Notes under the pieces: model-generated
Seen by the model: the letters and a program-made list of their open reading frames with translations, nothing else
Databases searched by the model: none
Told to the model about the DNA's origin: nothing
Shown: one piece after another, positions 22,725 to 30,914 of the stretch
Layout: the number at the start of each line of letters is the position of its first letter
Position numbering within the stretch: the stretch's first letter is position 1
Made by a program: the position numbers and the translations under genes
From: Microbacterium sp. H1-D42
GTDB taxonomy: Bacteria; Actinomycetota; Actinomycetes; Actinomycetales; Microbacteriaceae
Length of the DNA stretch: 64,000 bases
Assembly (NCBI RefSeq): GCF_022637555.1
Contig: NZ_CP093342.1
Coordinates: 1,054,001 to 1,118,000 of the forward strand
Direction of reading: 5' to 3'

Positions 22725-23933
22725 TCAGGGCATGGCGGTGGTGATGGGCTCGGTGTCGGGGTGCGGCGATGGGTCGCGATCGCGCAGGTCGGGGAACGCG
22801 CGGACGAACAGCACCGCGACGACGAGTCCGACGAAGGCGAACAGGGCGGCAGCCAGGTAGGCGCCGGTGGGGCCGCTCTGGTCGATGAGGATGCCGGCGA
22901 TCGCCGAGCCGGCGGCCGCGCCGATCAGCTGGCCGGTGCCCGCCCAGCCGAACGCCTCGGCGGTCTCGCTGAATTTGACGCTGGCCGTGGTGATGGCGAA
23001 CAGCACGGCGAGGGCGGGGGCGACGCCGATGCCGGCGAGCAGCAGGGTTCCGCCCAGCCAGAACATGTTCAGGGACACCATCGTCAGGCACAGGCCGACG
23101 GTGACGATGAGCATGCGACGCGCCATCGCCCACGGCCCGATCGGGATGTGGCCGAGGGCGAGGCCGCCGGCGAGGCTGCCGACCGAGAAGATCGCGAGCA
23201 CGAACCCCGCCTCGAGCCCGTCGTGTCCGAACGTGGCGACCACGCCGACCTCGACGGCCGAGCAGGCACCGATCAGCAGGAAGCCGATGACCGTGGCTAG
23301 CATCACGGGCGGCTTGAGCACGACCCGACCGAAGGCCCGACGGCTGCGCGGGATGCGCACCCGCCCGACCTCGGGGGAGAGGATGAACCAGGCGCCGCCG
23401 CCGGCGAGGATCGCGGCGACCAGCAGCAGCCCCTGCACGGTGCCGACCTGGGTCGAGACGAACGTGATGACCACGGGGGCGACGATCCAGATGATCTCCT
23501 GCAGCGAGGCATCCAGAGAGAACAGCGGCGTGAGCTGGCCGGAGTTCACCAGCTTCGGGTAGATCGTGCGCACCGCCGACTGCACAGGCGGAGTGGACAG
23601 GCCGGCGACGAGGGCCAGGGTCATGTAGCCGGGAAGGGTCAGCGGCAGCAGCGCGAGACAGAGCACGGCGACCACGCACACCGAGAGGGTGAGGGTCAGC
23701 ACCCGGCGCATGCCCCAGGCTCCCATCCAGCGACTCGTCACCGGACCGGCGATGGCCTGCCCGACCGATGCCGCGGCCAGCACGAGGCCCGCCGCACCGT
23801 ATGAGCCGGTCTGCTGCTCGACATGCAGCAGGATCGCCAGACTCATCATCCCGTTGGGGAATCGCGCCACGAGCTGTGCCGCGATCATGCGCGCCACGCC
23901 TGGCGTGCGAAGAAGGTCCCGATATCCCGCCAC
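22725..23933 (-). CDS. MFS transporter
   Basis: A 402-residue permease with about 12 hydrophobic segments and MFS loop features (SRWMGAWGMRRVLTL between helices 2 and 3). The short charged tail ends at ITTAMP. The start is GTG at 23933 without a clear ribosome-binding site; TAGCCT about 14 bases upstream resembles a -10 box, so the message may be leaderless. The substrate is unknown. Its neighbour is the acyl-CoA dehydrogenase 54 bp downstream. Confidence 0.88.
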   Translation of the reverse strand: MAGYRDLLRTPGVARMIAAQLVARFPNGMMSLAILLHVEQQTGSYGAAGLVLAAASVGQAIAGPVTSRWMGAWGMRRVLTLTLSVCVVAVLCLALLPLTLPGYMTLALVAGLSTPPVQSAVRTIYPKLVNSGQLTPLFSLDASLQEIIWIVAPVVITFVSTQVGTVQGLLLVAAILAGGGAWFILSPEVGRVRIPRSRRAFGRVVLKPPVMLATVIGFLLIGACSAVEVGVVATFGHDGLEAGFVLAIFSVGSLAGGLALGHIPIGPWAMARRMLIVTVGLCLTMVSLNMFWLGGTLLLAGIGVAPALAVLFAITTASVKFSETAEAFGWAGTGQLIGAAAGSAIAGILIDQSGPTGAYLAAALFAFVGLVVAVLFVRAFPDLRDRDPSPHPDTEPITTAMP

Positions 23934-24055
23934 CAGAAGAGGCTATCGGGTCGCGCGCGTGCGCGCGTGAGCGCGTGGAGTGGCGGTATCCGGGCATCCG
24001 ATCTCGCTCTTCCGGAGCCGACGGATTCCGACACGCCGCGACACGCCGAGGGGCG

Positions 24056-24230
24056 TTCTCCACAGGAAATCCGATGTCGGTGGCCCGGTTTAGTGTGCTG
24101 CCTGTGGATGGATTCCGGAGGGGGCGCCGAAGCCGCGGGAATCCGCGGTTCGGGGGCTCTCGCGGGCCCCGTCGACCTGTGGAAGAAACGGTGGAGAAGC
24201 TGTGTTGAAACTGGGGAGGACGGTGGAAAA
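24056..24230. promoter_or_regulatory. cluster of DnaA-box-like 9-mers
   Basis: Sequences close to TTATCCACA or its complement: TTCTCCACA at 24056 (8 of 9), TGTGGATGG at 24103, TGTGGAAGA at 24178, GGTGGAGAA at 24190 and GGTGGAAAA at 24222 (7 of 9 each). DnaA regulates nrdAB in E. coli from boxes upstream of that operon. Whether these sites bind DnaA is inference. Confidence 0.35.
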
Positions 24231-24244
24231 CTACACGGATGTAA

Positions 24245-24292
24245 CTACTAGCCCTTGTGGTCACCCCCAATGTCCGTCCCCATATGTAGTAT
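24245..24292. promoter_or_regulatory. candidate tandem NrdR boxes
   Basis: Two 16-bp segments 32 bp apart, the spacing seen for NrdR box pairs. The downstream one (24277-24292, core CCATATGTAGTAT) matches about 10 of 13 core positions of the consensus CwATATaTwGtgt. The upstream one (24245-24260, CTA...TTGTGG) keeps mostly the outer positions. NrdR represses ribonucleotide reductase genes when dATP is high; nrdR itself is not in the window. Confidence 0.45.
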
Positions 24293-24354
24293 TGGTACTC
24301 CCGGTGGGGGGTCTACCGGAGAACATCGGATCTGAGGGGAAATCAGTCGTCATC

Positions 24355-24588
24355 ATGTCGATCACGGTCTACACAAAGCCTTCCTGCGTTCAGTGCAACG
24401 CCACCTATCGCGCCCTTGACGCGAAGGGCATCGAATACGAGATCCACGACCTGTCCGAGGACGCCACTGCACTCGAGCAGGTGAAGGCGCTCGGCTACAT
24501 GTCAGCACCCGTCGTCGTGACCGACGAGGGACACTGGTCGGGCTTCCGCCCCGACAAGATCGACGAGCTCGCAGCTCGCCTCGCCTGA
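24355..24588 (+). CDS. nrdH: glutaredoxin-like protein NrdH
   Basis: A 77-residue thioredoxin-fold electron donor for class Ib ribonucleotide reductase. The redox motif is CVQC (Cys11-Cys14), and the C-terminal part WSGFRPDKIDELAARL is typical of NrdH. It is reduced by thioredoxin reductase. The ATG at 24355 gives the normal length. First gene of nrdHIEF, 22 bp before nrdI. Confidence 0.96.
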   Translation: MSITVYTKPSCVQCNATYRALDAKGIEYEIHDLSEDATALEQVKALGYMSAPVVVTDEGHWSGFRPDKIDELAARLA

Positions 24589-24610
24589 GCGCAGATGAAG
24601 CGGGTGGATC

Positions 24611-25045
24611 ATGAGCGCGGTCGCCACCGAGGTGCCGCTGCTGGTGTACTTCTCGAGTATCTCGGGCAACACCGCACGGTTCATCGAGAAGCTTGATCTG
24701 CCCTCCCGACGCATCCCCCTGCACCGCTACGAGGAGCCGCTCGTCATCGACGAGCCGTTCGTCCTCGTCACCCCGACTTACGGGGGTGGTCAGGGGAGAG
24801 GCGAAGAGAAGGGCGCAGTGCCCAAGCAGGTCATCCGGTTCCTCAACGATGAGCGCAACCGGCGGAACATCCGCGGAGTGATCTCCGCGGGCAACACCAA
24901 CTTCGGCGAGGCGTTCTGCCTGGCCGGCGAGGTCATCAGCCGTAAGTGCCGCGTGCCGCACTTGTATCGGTTCGAAGTATTCGGCACGCAGGACGATGTC
25001 GATCGCGTGAGCGACGGATTGGAACGATGGTGGAAGCTACAGTGA
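24611..25045 (+). CDS. nrdI: NrdI flavodoxin-like protein
   Basis: A 144-residue flavodoxin-fold protein that supplies oxidant to build the dimanganese-tyrosyl radical cofactor of NrdF. The FMN phosphate loop is [12 protein letters not shown], followed by TPTYGGG and [11 protein letters not shown], all typical of NrdI. It overlaps the start of nrdE. Confidence 0.96.
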   Translation: MSAVATEVPLLVYFSSISGNTARFIEKLDLPSRRIPLHRYEEPLVIDEPFVLVTPTYGGGQGRGEEKGAVPKQVIRFLNDERNRRNIRGVISAGNTNFGEAFCLAGEVISRKCRVPHLYRFEVFGTQDDVDRVSDGLERWWKLQ

Positions 25046-27186
25046 CAGACGCAGTCGAGTTCAAGGTGAACGCCGCGTTCGAGGGCATGGACTATCACGC
25101 CCTCAACGCGATGCTGAACCTGTACGACGCGAACGGCAAGATCCAGTTCGACGCCGACAAGCGCGCGGCGCGGGAGTACTTCCTGCAACACGTGAACCAG
25201 AACACGGTGTTCTTCCACTCGCTCAAGGAGCGCCTGGACTACCTGGTCGAGAAGCAGTACTACGAGGGTGCCGTCCTCGACCAGTACTCGTTCGAGTTCA
25301 TCGAGAAGCTCAACAACTTCGCCTACTCGAAGAAGTTCCGCTTCGAGACCTTCCTCGGCGCGTTCAAGTACTACACGAGCTACACGCTGAAGACGTTCGA
25401 CGGCAAGCGCTACCTCGAGCGCTTCGAGGACCGCGTCGTGATGACCGCACTCGCGCTCGCCGAGGGCGACGAGCAGGTCGCCCTCGACCTCGTCGACGAG
25501 ATCATCTCTGGCCGCTTCCAGCCGGCCACCCCCACCTTCCTCAACGCGGGCAAGGCACAGCGCGGCGAGCTCGTCAGCTGCTTCCTGCTGCGCATCGAGG
25601 ACAACATGGAGTCGATCGCCCGTGGCATCAACTCCTCGCTGCAGCTCTCGAAGCGCGGCGGCGGCGTCGCGCTACTGCTCAGCAACATCCGCGAGTCGGG
25701 TGCGCCGATCAAGCAGATCGAGAACCAGTCCTCTGGCATCATCCCCGTGATGAAGCTTCTCGAAGACAGCTTCAGCTACGCCAACCAGCTCGGTGCTCGT
25801 CAGGGCGCCGGTGCCGTCTACCTCAACGCGCACCACCCCGACATCATGCGCTTCCTCGACACCAAGCGTGAGAACGCCGACGAGAAGATCCGCATCAAGA
25901 CGCTCTCGCTCGGTGTCGTCGTCCCCGACATCACGTTCGACCTCGCGAAGAAGGGCGAGGACATGTACCTGTTCTCGCCGTACGACGTCGAGAAGGTCTA
26001 CGGTGTGCCGTTCGGCGACATCTCGGTGACTGAGAAGTACCACGAGATGGTCGACGACTCGCGCATCAAGAAGACGAAGATCAACGCGCGCGAGTTCTTC
26101 CAGACCCTCGCCGAGATCCAGTTCGAGTCGGGATACCCGTACATCATGTTCGAGGACACGGTGAACAAGGCGAACCCGATCAAGGGCCGCATCAACATGT
26201 CCAACCTGTGCAGTGAGATCCTGCAGGTGAACACCCCGACGACGTACAACACCGACCTGTCGTACGACCAGATCGGCAAGGACATCTCGTGCAACCTCGG
26301 CTCGATGAACATCGCGCTGTCGATGGACTCGAACGACCTGGGCAAGACCGTCGAGACGGCGATCCGCGCGCTGACCGCAGTCAGCACGCAGAGCCACATC
26401 AACTCGGTCCGCTCGATCGAGGACGGCAACGACCGCACGCACGCCATCGGCCTCGGCCAGATGAACCTGCACGGCTACCTGGCTCGCGAGCACGTGTTCT
26501 ACGGCTCGGAAGAGGGCATCGACTTCACGAACATCTACTTCTACACGGTGCTGTTCCACGCGCTGAAGGCGTCGAACAAGCTCGCCATCGAGCGCGGCGA
26601 GACGTTCGAGGGCTTCGAGGACTCGAAGTACGCGTCGGGGGAGTTCTTCGACAAGTACATCGAGCAGGCGTGGACGCCCGAGACCGAGAAGGTCAAGGAG
26701 CTCTTCGCCGGCCACAGCATCCCCACCCAGCAGGACTGGGTGGAGCTGAAGGGCAGCATCCAGCAGCACGGCATCTTCAACCAGAACCTGCAGGCGGTGC
26801 CGCCGACCGGGTCGATCTCGTACATCAACAACTCGACGTCGTCGATCCACCCGATCGCGTCGAAGGTCGAGATCCGCAAGGAAGGCAAGCTCGGGCGCGT
26901 CTACTACCCGGCGCCGTTCATGACGAACGACAACCTCGAGTACTACGAGGACGCGTACGAGATCGGCTACGAGAAGGTCATCGACACGTACGCCGCGGCA
27001 ACGCAGCACGTCGACCAGGGCCTGTCGCTGACGCTGTTCTTCAAGGACACCGCCACCACGCGTGACATCAACCGCGCGCAGATCTACGCCTGGCGCAAGG
27101 GCATCAAGACGATCTACTACATCCGCCTGCGCCAGATGGCCCTCGAGGGGACCGACATGAGCGAGTGCGTCAGCTGCATGCTCTGA
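25027..27186 (+). CDS. nrdE: class Ib ribonucleoside-diphosphate reductase alpha subunit
   Basis: A 719-residue catalytic subunit reducing NDPs to dNDPs. [19 protein letters not shown] at the N-terminus, the substrate-site [10 protein letters not shown], the catalytic loop NLCSEI, NPPTGS-like [12 protein letters not shown], and the C-terminal ECVSCML with the shuttle cysteines are all present. It has no N-terminal ATP-cone, as expected for class Ib. The ATG at 25027 overlaps nrdI by 19 nt. A GTG at 25042, overlapping the nrdI stop by 4 nt, is an equally reasonable start. Confidence 0.97.
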   Translation: MVEATVTDAVEFKVNAAFEGMDYHALNAMLNLYDANGKIQFDADKRAAREYFLQHVNQNTVFFHSLKERLDYLVEKQYYEGAVLDQYSFEFIEKLNNFAYSKKFRFETFLGAFKYYTSYTLKTFDGKRYLERFEDRVVMTALALAEGDEQVALDLVDEIISGRFQPATPTFLNAGKAQRGELVSCFLLRIEDNMESIARGINSSLQLSKRGGGVALLLSNIRESGAPIKQIENQSSGIIPVMKLLEDSFSYANQLGARQGAGAVYLNAHHPDIMRFLDTKRENADEKIRIKTLSLGVVVPDITFDLAKKGEDMYLFSPYDVEKVYGVPFGDISVTEKYHEMVDDSRIKKTKINAREFFQTLAEIQFESGYPYIMFEDTVNKANPIKGRINMSNLCSEILQVNTPTTYNTDLSYDQIGKDISCNLGSMNIALSMDSNDLGKTVETAIRALTAVSTQSHINSVRSIEDGNDRTHAIGLGQMNLHGYLAREHVFYGSEEGIDFTNIYFYTVLFHALKASNKLAIERGETFEGFEDSKYASGEFFDKYIEQAWTPETEKVKELFAGHSIPTQQDWVELKGSIQQHGIFNQNLQAVPPTGSISYINNSTSSIHPIASKVEIRKEGKLGRVYYPAPFMTNDNLEYYEDAYEIGYEKVIDTYAAATQHVDQGLSLTLFFKDTATTRDINRAQIYAWRKGIKTIYYIRLRQMALEGTDMSECVSCML

Positions 27187-27209
27187 TGCGCTGGCCTGAG
27201 TTTTTTTAG

Positions 27210-28205
<996 letters not shown>

Positions 28206-28222
28206 AGCCCATCGGACAGACG

Positions 28223-28271
28223 AAGAATCCCCCGGTGGCCGCTCGAGAGGAGCGGCCACCGGGGCATTCTT
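28223..28271 (+). terminator. terminator after nrdF
   Basis: Stem-loop with 22-base arms (AAGAATCCCCCGGTGGCCGC... and its inverted copy ending CACCGGGGCATTCTT), one mismatch and a 5-nt loop. It lies 17 bp after the nrdF stop and ends the nrdHIEF operon. No long T-run follows. Confidence 0.85.
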
Positions 28272-28348
28272 CGCTGAGCGTCGGCCGGCCCGGCGGAGAC
28301 TGCCGCGGTGTCCCTCGACGTATGCCTTTCGCCGTATGTCGCCCCGCG

Positions 28349-28418
28349 TACGCTGGGGTCAGCGATCGGCATCTGCCCTTGGCTTCCAAAGCTCAAGGGC
28401 TCCGATCGGCAGGAGAAC
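28349..28418 (+). promoter_or_regulatory. promoter and ribosome-binding site of the desaturase gene
   Basis: TACGCT (28349-28354) in the context GCGTACGCTGGGGTCAG looks like the -10 boxes seen before other genes here (for example TAGCGT before the genes at 10818 and 38381). A perfect AGGAG follows at 28411-28415. Together they place translation initiation near 28422. Confidence 0.4.
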
Positions 28419-28421
28419 ATC

Positions 28422-29552
28422 ATCTCCCAGACGCAAGTCGACGCGACAACTCAGATTGACGCGACGGAAACGACACAAGGTCCGATTCGACAGACCTACT
28501 CCGGCAACGCGGACTTCCCTCCCATGGCGAAGGCGTACAAGGACGTACTGAACGTCGTCCGTGACACCGGCCTCCTGGGCCGCACTCCGGTGTTCTACGC
28601 GCTGGTGGGCGTCGGGATCCTGCTCGGTTTCGGTGGCGTGATCACCGGCTTCATCCTGCTGGGCGACAGTTGGCTCCAGCTGCTCATGGCAGCGGCACTC
28701 GGCATCCTGTTCACGCAGGTCGCCTTCCTCGCGCACGAGGCGGCGCACCGGCAGATCCTCAGTTCGGGACCCGCGAACTTTCGGCTCGCCAGGATCCTCG
28801 CGGGCATCGTCGGCATGAGCTACTCCTGGTGGGACTCCAAGCACACCAAGCATCACGGCAATCCGAACATGGTCGGCAAGGACCCTGACATCGAGGTCGA
28901 CACGATCTCGTTCCTCGATGAGGACGCTGCGCGCTCTCGCGGTGTCATCCGCTGGATCACCCAGCGCCAGGGCTGGCTTTTCTTCCCACTGCTGACGCTG
29001 GAGGGACTGAACCTGCACCGGCTGAGCTTCGCGCATCTGTTCTCCCGCCAGCCGGTCAAGGGCCGTTGGACAGAACTTGCCATCATCACCGTGCGCTTCG
29101 CCGTGCTGCTGGTTCCGCTGTTCCTGCTGCTTCCGCTCGGCATGGCCTTCGCCTTCTACGGCGTGATGGTGGCAGTGTTCGGCGTCTACATGGGCGCGTC
29201 GTTCGCGCCGAACCACAAGGGGATGCCGATCATCGCCCCCGGAGCACGCCTGGACTTCTTCTCGAAGCAGGTGCGCACCTCGCGCAACGTGACCGGTGGC
29301 TGGTGGGCGACATGGATGTTCGGTGGCCTGAACTACCAGGTAGAGCACCACCTGTTCCCGAGCATGTCGCGCCTGCACCTCTCACGAGCCCGTGAGATCG
29401 TGCGCGACTACTGCGTTGCCAACAACGTGCCCTACACCGAGACCACGGTGCTGCGCTCGTACGGCATCGTCATCCGGTACCTCAACCGGGTCGGGCTCGC
29501 GGCCCGCGACCCGTTCGACTGCCCGATCACCGCGCAGTACCGCCCCGCCTGA
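28422..29552 (+). CDS. membrane fatty acid desaturase
   Basis: Di-iron integral-membrane desaturase that puts double bonds into acyl chains. Three histidine boxes are present: HEAAH, HTKHH and QVEHH. There are two hydrophobic hairpins (FYALVGVGILLGFGGVITGFI and the LLVPLFLLLPLGMAFAF region). The reading frame is open from 28308 (GTG), but that codon lies upstream of the apparent promoter. The perfect AGGAG is followed six bases later not by ATG but by ATC (28422), giving IISQTQVDATTQ. The next ATG, at 28524, lacks a ribosome-binding site. The 5' end is therefore uncertain; about 376 residues from 28422. A single gene, followed by an acetyltransferase. Confidence 0.88.
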   Translation: MSQTQVDATTQIDATETTQGPIRQTYSGNADFPPMAKAYKDVLNVVRDTGLLGRTPVFYALVGVGILLGFGGVITGFILLGDSWLQLLMAAALGILFTQVAFLAHEAAHRQILSSGPANFRLARILAGIVGMSYSWWDSKHTKHHGNPNMVGKDPDIEVDTISFLDEDAARSRGVIRWITQRQGWLFFPLLTLEGLNLHRLSFAHLFSRQPVKGRWTELAIITVRFAVLLVPLFLLLPLGMAFAFYGVMVAVFGVYMGASFAPNHKGMPIIAPGARLDFFSKQVRTSRNVTGGWWATWMFGGLNYQVEHHLFPSMSRLHLSRAREIVRDYCVANNVPYTETTVLRSYGIVIRYLNRVGLAARDPFDCPITAQYRPA

Positions 29553-29662
29553 GCGTCTGCACAGACCCTTGACCGCGCCGGAATCGGTCATGAGGTGCGG
29601 GCCGCACTGAACTGATCATGATCGCGGCCTGGGATGTCCGAGGTCCGTGGCATTGTGCAGGT

Positions 29663-30166
29663 ATGGACTCGCTGCGACTGCGCCGGTGGACGGCTGATGA
29701 CATCGATCTGCTGCACGCCGCTAACACTCCTGAGATGACGGTGAACCTGAACGGACCCGAGACGGAGCAGCAGATCGACGAGCGCAACGCTCGTTACCTG
29801 CGGTTGGGGGATGCCGGCGAGGCGAGGATGTTCGTCATCATCGATGACGACGACCACAGGCTCGGGTCGATCGGGTACTGGCACGTGGATTGGCGCGGTG
29901 AGCCGTCGCTGGAGACGGGATGGTTCGTGCTGCCCGAGGCGCAGGGGCATGGCGTGGCCTCCAGAGCACTCGCGCTGCTCATCGACGACGTTCGCGAGCA
30001 CCGGAGAGCACGGCGATACCTGACGGCGTTTCCCGCAGTCGGCAATGCCGGCTCGAACGGTGTCTGCCGTCGTGGCGGGTTCGCCCACGTCGGTGTCCTG
30101 ACCGAGACTTTTCGCGAGGCCGATCTGATCGTCAATGAATGGGTGCTGGATCTGACCGAGGGATGA
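29663..30166 (+). CDS. GNAT family N-acetyltransferase
   Basis: A 167-residue RimJ/RimL-like acetyltransferase. It starts MDSLRLRRWTADDIDLL, has an acceptor region GSIGYWHVDW, and the acetyl-CoA pyrophosphate loop PEAQGHGVASRAL. The ATG at 29663 aligns with the domain start; an in-frame ATG at 29618 would add 15 unlikely residues. The substrate is unknown. Confidence 0.85.
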   Translation: MDSLRLRRWTADDIDLLHAANTPEMTVNLNGPETEQQIDERNARYLRLGDAGEARMFVIIDDDDHRLGSIGYWHVDWRGEPSLETGWFVLPEAQGHGVASRALALLIDDVREHRRARRYLTAFPAVGNAGSNGVCRRGGFAHVGVLTETFREADLIVNEWVLDLTEG

Positions 30167-30235
30167 CGTGCCGAACGCCGACCGGTTCGACTACCTGAGC
30201 ACCGCTGGCATCGCCGGGCCTGTGTGCCTGAAAGC

Positions 30236-30847
30236 TCAGCTCAACCCGAGCGCGTGACGCAGGGTTCGCTCGACGATCGCAGGCACGTCGAGCTCGCCGG
30301 GGTGCAGCGCGCTGTAGACCTGCAGTCCCTCCCAGGTGGCGACGGCGACGGCAGCGCTCTGTTCGGGGGTGAGGCCGTCATCGGCGACAGCGCCGGCGTC
30401 GCGCTGCGCACGGATCGCCGATCCGATGATGCCGACGATGATCTCGTGGCGCTCGCGCAGCGCCGCGCGCGCAGGATGATCGGATGCCCCTGCCTCGGCG
30501 GACAGCGTGGAGAGCAGCGCGACCAGTCCCGGTGTCTGCTCGTTCTGCCTGGCTACGGCAGCGAACCCGGCGACGATCACCTCGGCGGTGACCTCGTCGG
30601 GCAGATCAGCGGGCATGCTCTGTGTGTCGTGCCACTCGAGCACGGCCAGCAGCAGGGCCACCTTGCTGCCGAAATGATGCAGCAGCGTCGAGTGGTCGAC
30701 GCCCGCTTCGCGGGAGATGGCGCGCAGGGAGGTGCCGTAGAAGCCGGTCTGCGCAAACGCCTCAGCTGCTCGCGCGACGATCAGCTGCTTTGTCGCGTTG
30801 CCGGTGGCGTAACCGCGCGCACGCACCGACTCGGGAATCTCGATCAC
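30236..30847 (-). CDS. TetR family regulator, likely repressor of the GH3 genes
   Basis: A 203-residue regulator. The N-terminal helix-turn-helix covers about residues 20-65 (ARAAEAFAQTGFYGTSLRAI, then VDHSTLLHHFGSK). The rest is a helical ligand-binding domain. It is divergent from the first GH3 gene with 67 bp between starts. A 30-bp perfect palindrome lies in that space, so it probably represses both itself and the glycosidase genes until a sugar ligand binds. The ligand is unknown. Confidence 0.88.
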   Translation of the reverse strand: MIEIPESVRARGYATGNATKQLIVARAAEAFAQTGFYGTSLRAISREAGVDHSTLLHHFGSKVALLLAVLEWHDTQSMPADLPDEVTAEVIVAGFAAVARQNEQTPGLVALLSTLSAEAGASDHPARAALRERHEIIVGIIGSAIRAQRDAGAVADDGLTPEQSAAVAVATWEGLQVYSALHPGELDVPAIVERTLRHALGLS

Positions 30848-30871
30848 GGAACGCTCCTTCGCTGCCTACCG

Positions 30872-30901
30872 CTCAAGTTCCACCACGTGGTGGAACTTGA
30901 G
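30872..30901. promoter_or_regulatory. 30-bp perfect palindromic operator overlapping the GH3 promoter
   Basis: CTCAAGTTCCACCAC followed directly by its exact inverse GTGGTGGAACTTGAG. Inside it TTCCAC (30878-30883) could act as -35 and GATAAT (30901-30906) as -10, with 17 bp between. A bound repressor would block RNA polymerase. The GH3 start codon at 30915 is only 8 bases after the -10, so the message may be leaderless. Confidence 0.82.
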
Positions 30902-30914
30902 ATAATCTAACAGG

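Larger units (their letters stand above)
23934..24354. other. 421-bp leader upstream of nrdHIEF
   Basis: No convincing protein or RNA gene is seen. The first ~110 bp holds the promoter side of the MFS gene. The middle (24056-24230) is dotted with DnaA-box-like 9-mers. The last part contains NrdR-box-like sequences and a short hairpin (CTCCCGGT...ACCGGAG, about 24299-24321) before the nrdH start. I saw no cobalamin riboswitch core. Confidence 0.6.

Noticed and set aside
22552..24270. 572-codon open frame on the minus strand across the MFS gene and the nrd leader
   Set aside because: Arg/Pro/His-rich translation without any domain, overlapping a well-supported MFS gene in another frame.
24200..24354. 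Cobalamin riboswitch before the reductase genes
   Set aside because: No B12-box core, and class Ib reductase (NrdHIEF) does not use B12. The short hairpin here is too small.
28308..28421. GTG at 28308 as the desaturase start
   Set aside because: It lies upstream of the promoter-like TACGCT and lacks a ribosome-binding site, and the added residues do not look like a desaturase N-terminus. Kept only as an alternative.
30169..30255. 28-codon frame (GTG start) just after the acetyltransferase
   Set aside because: Too short to judge. No ribosome-binding site and it overlaps the 3' end of the TetR gene; it could be a gene remnant but nothing supports it.
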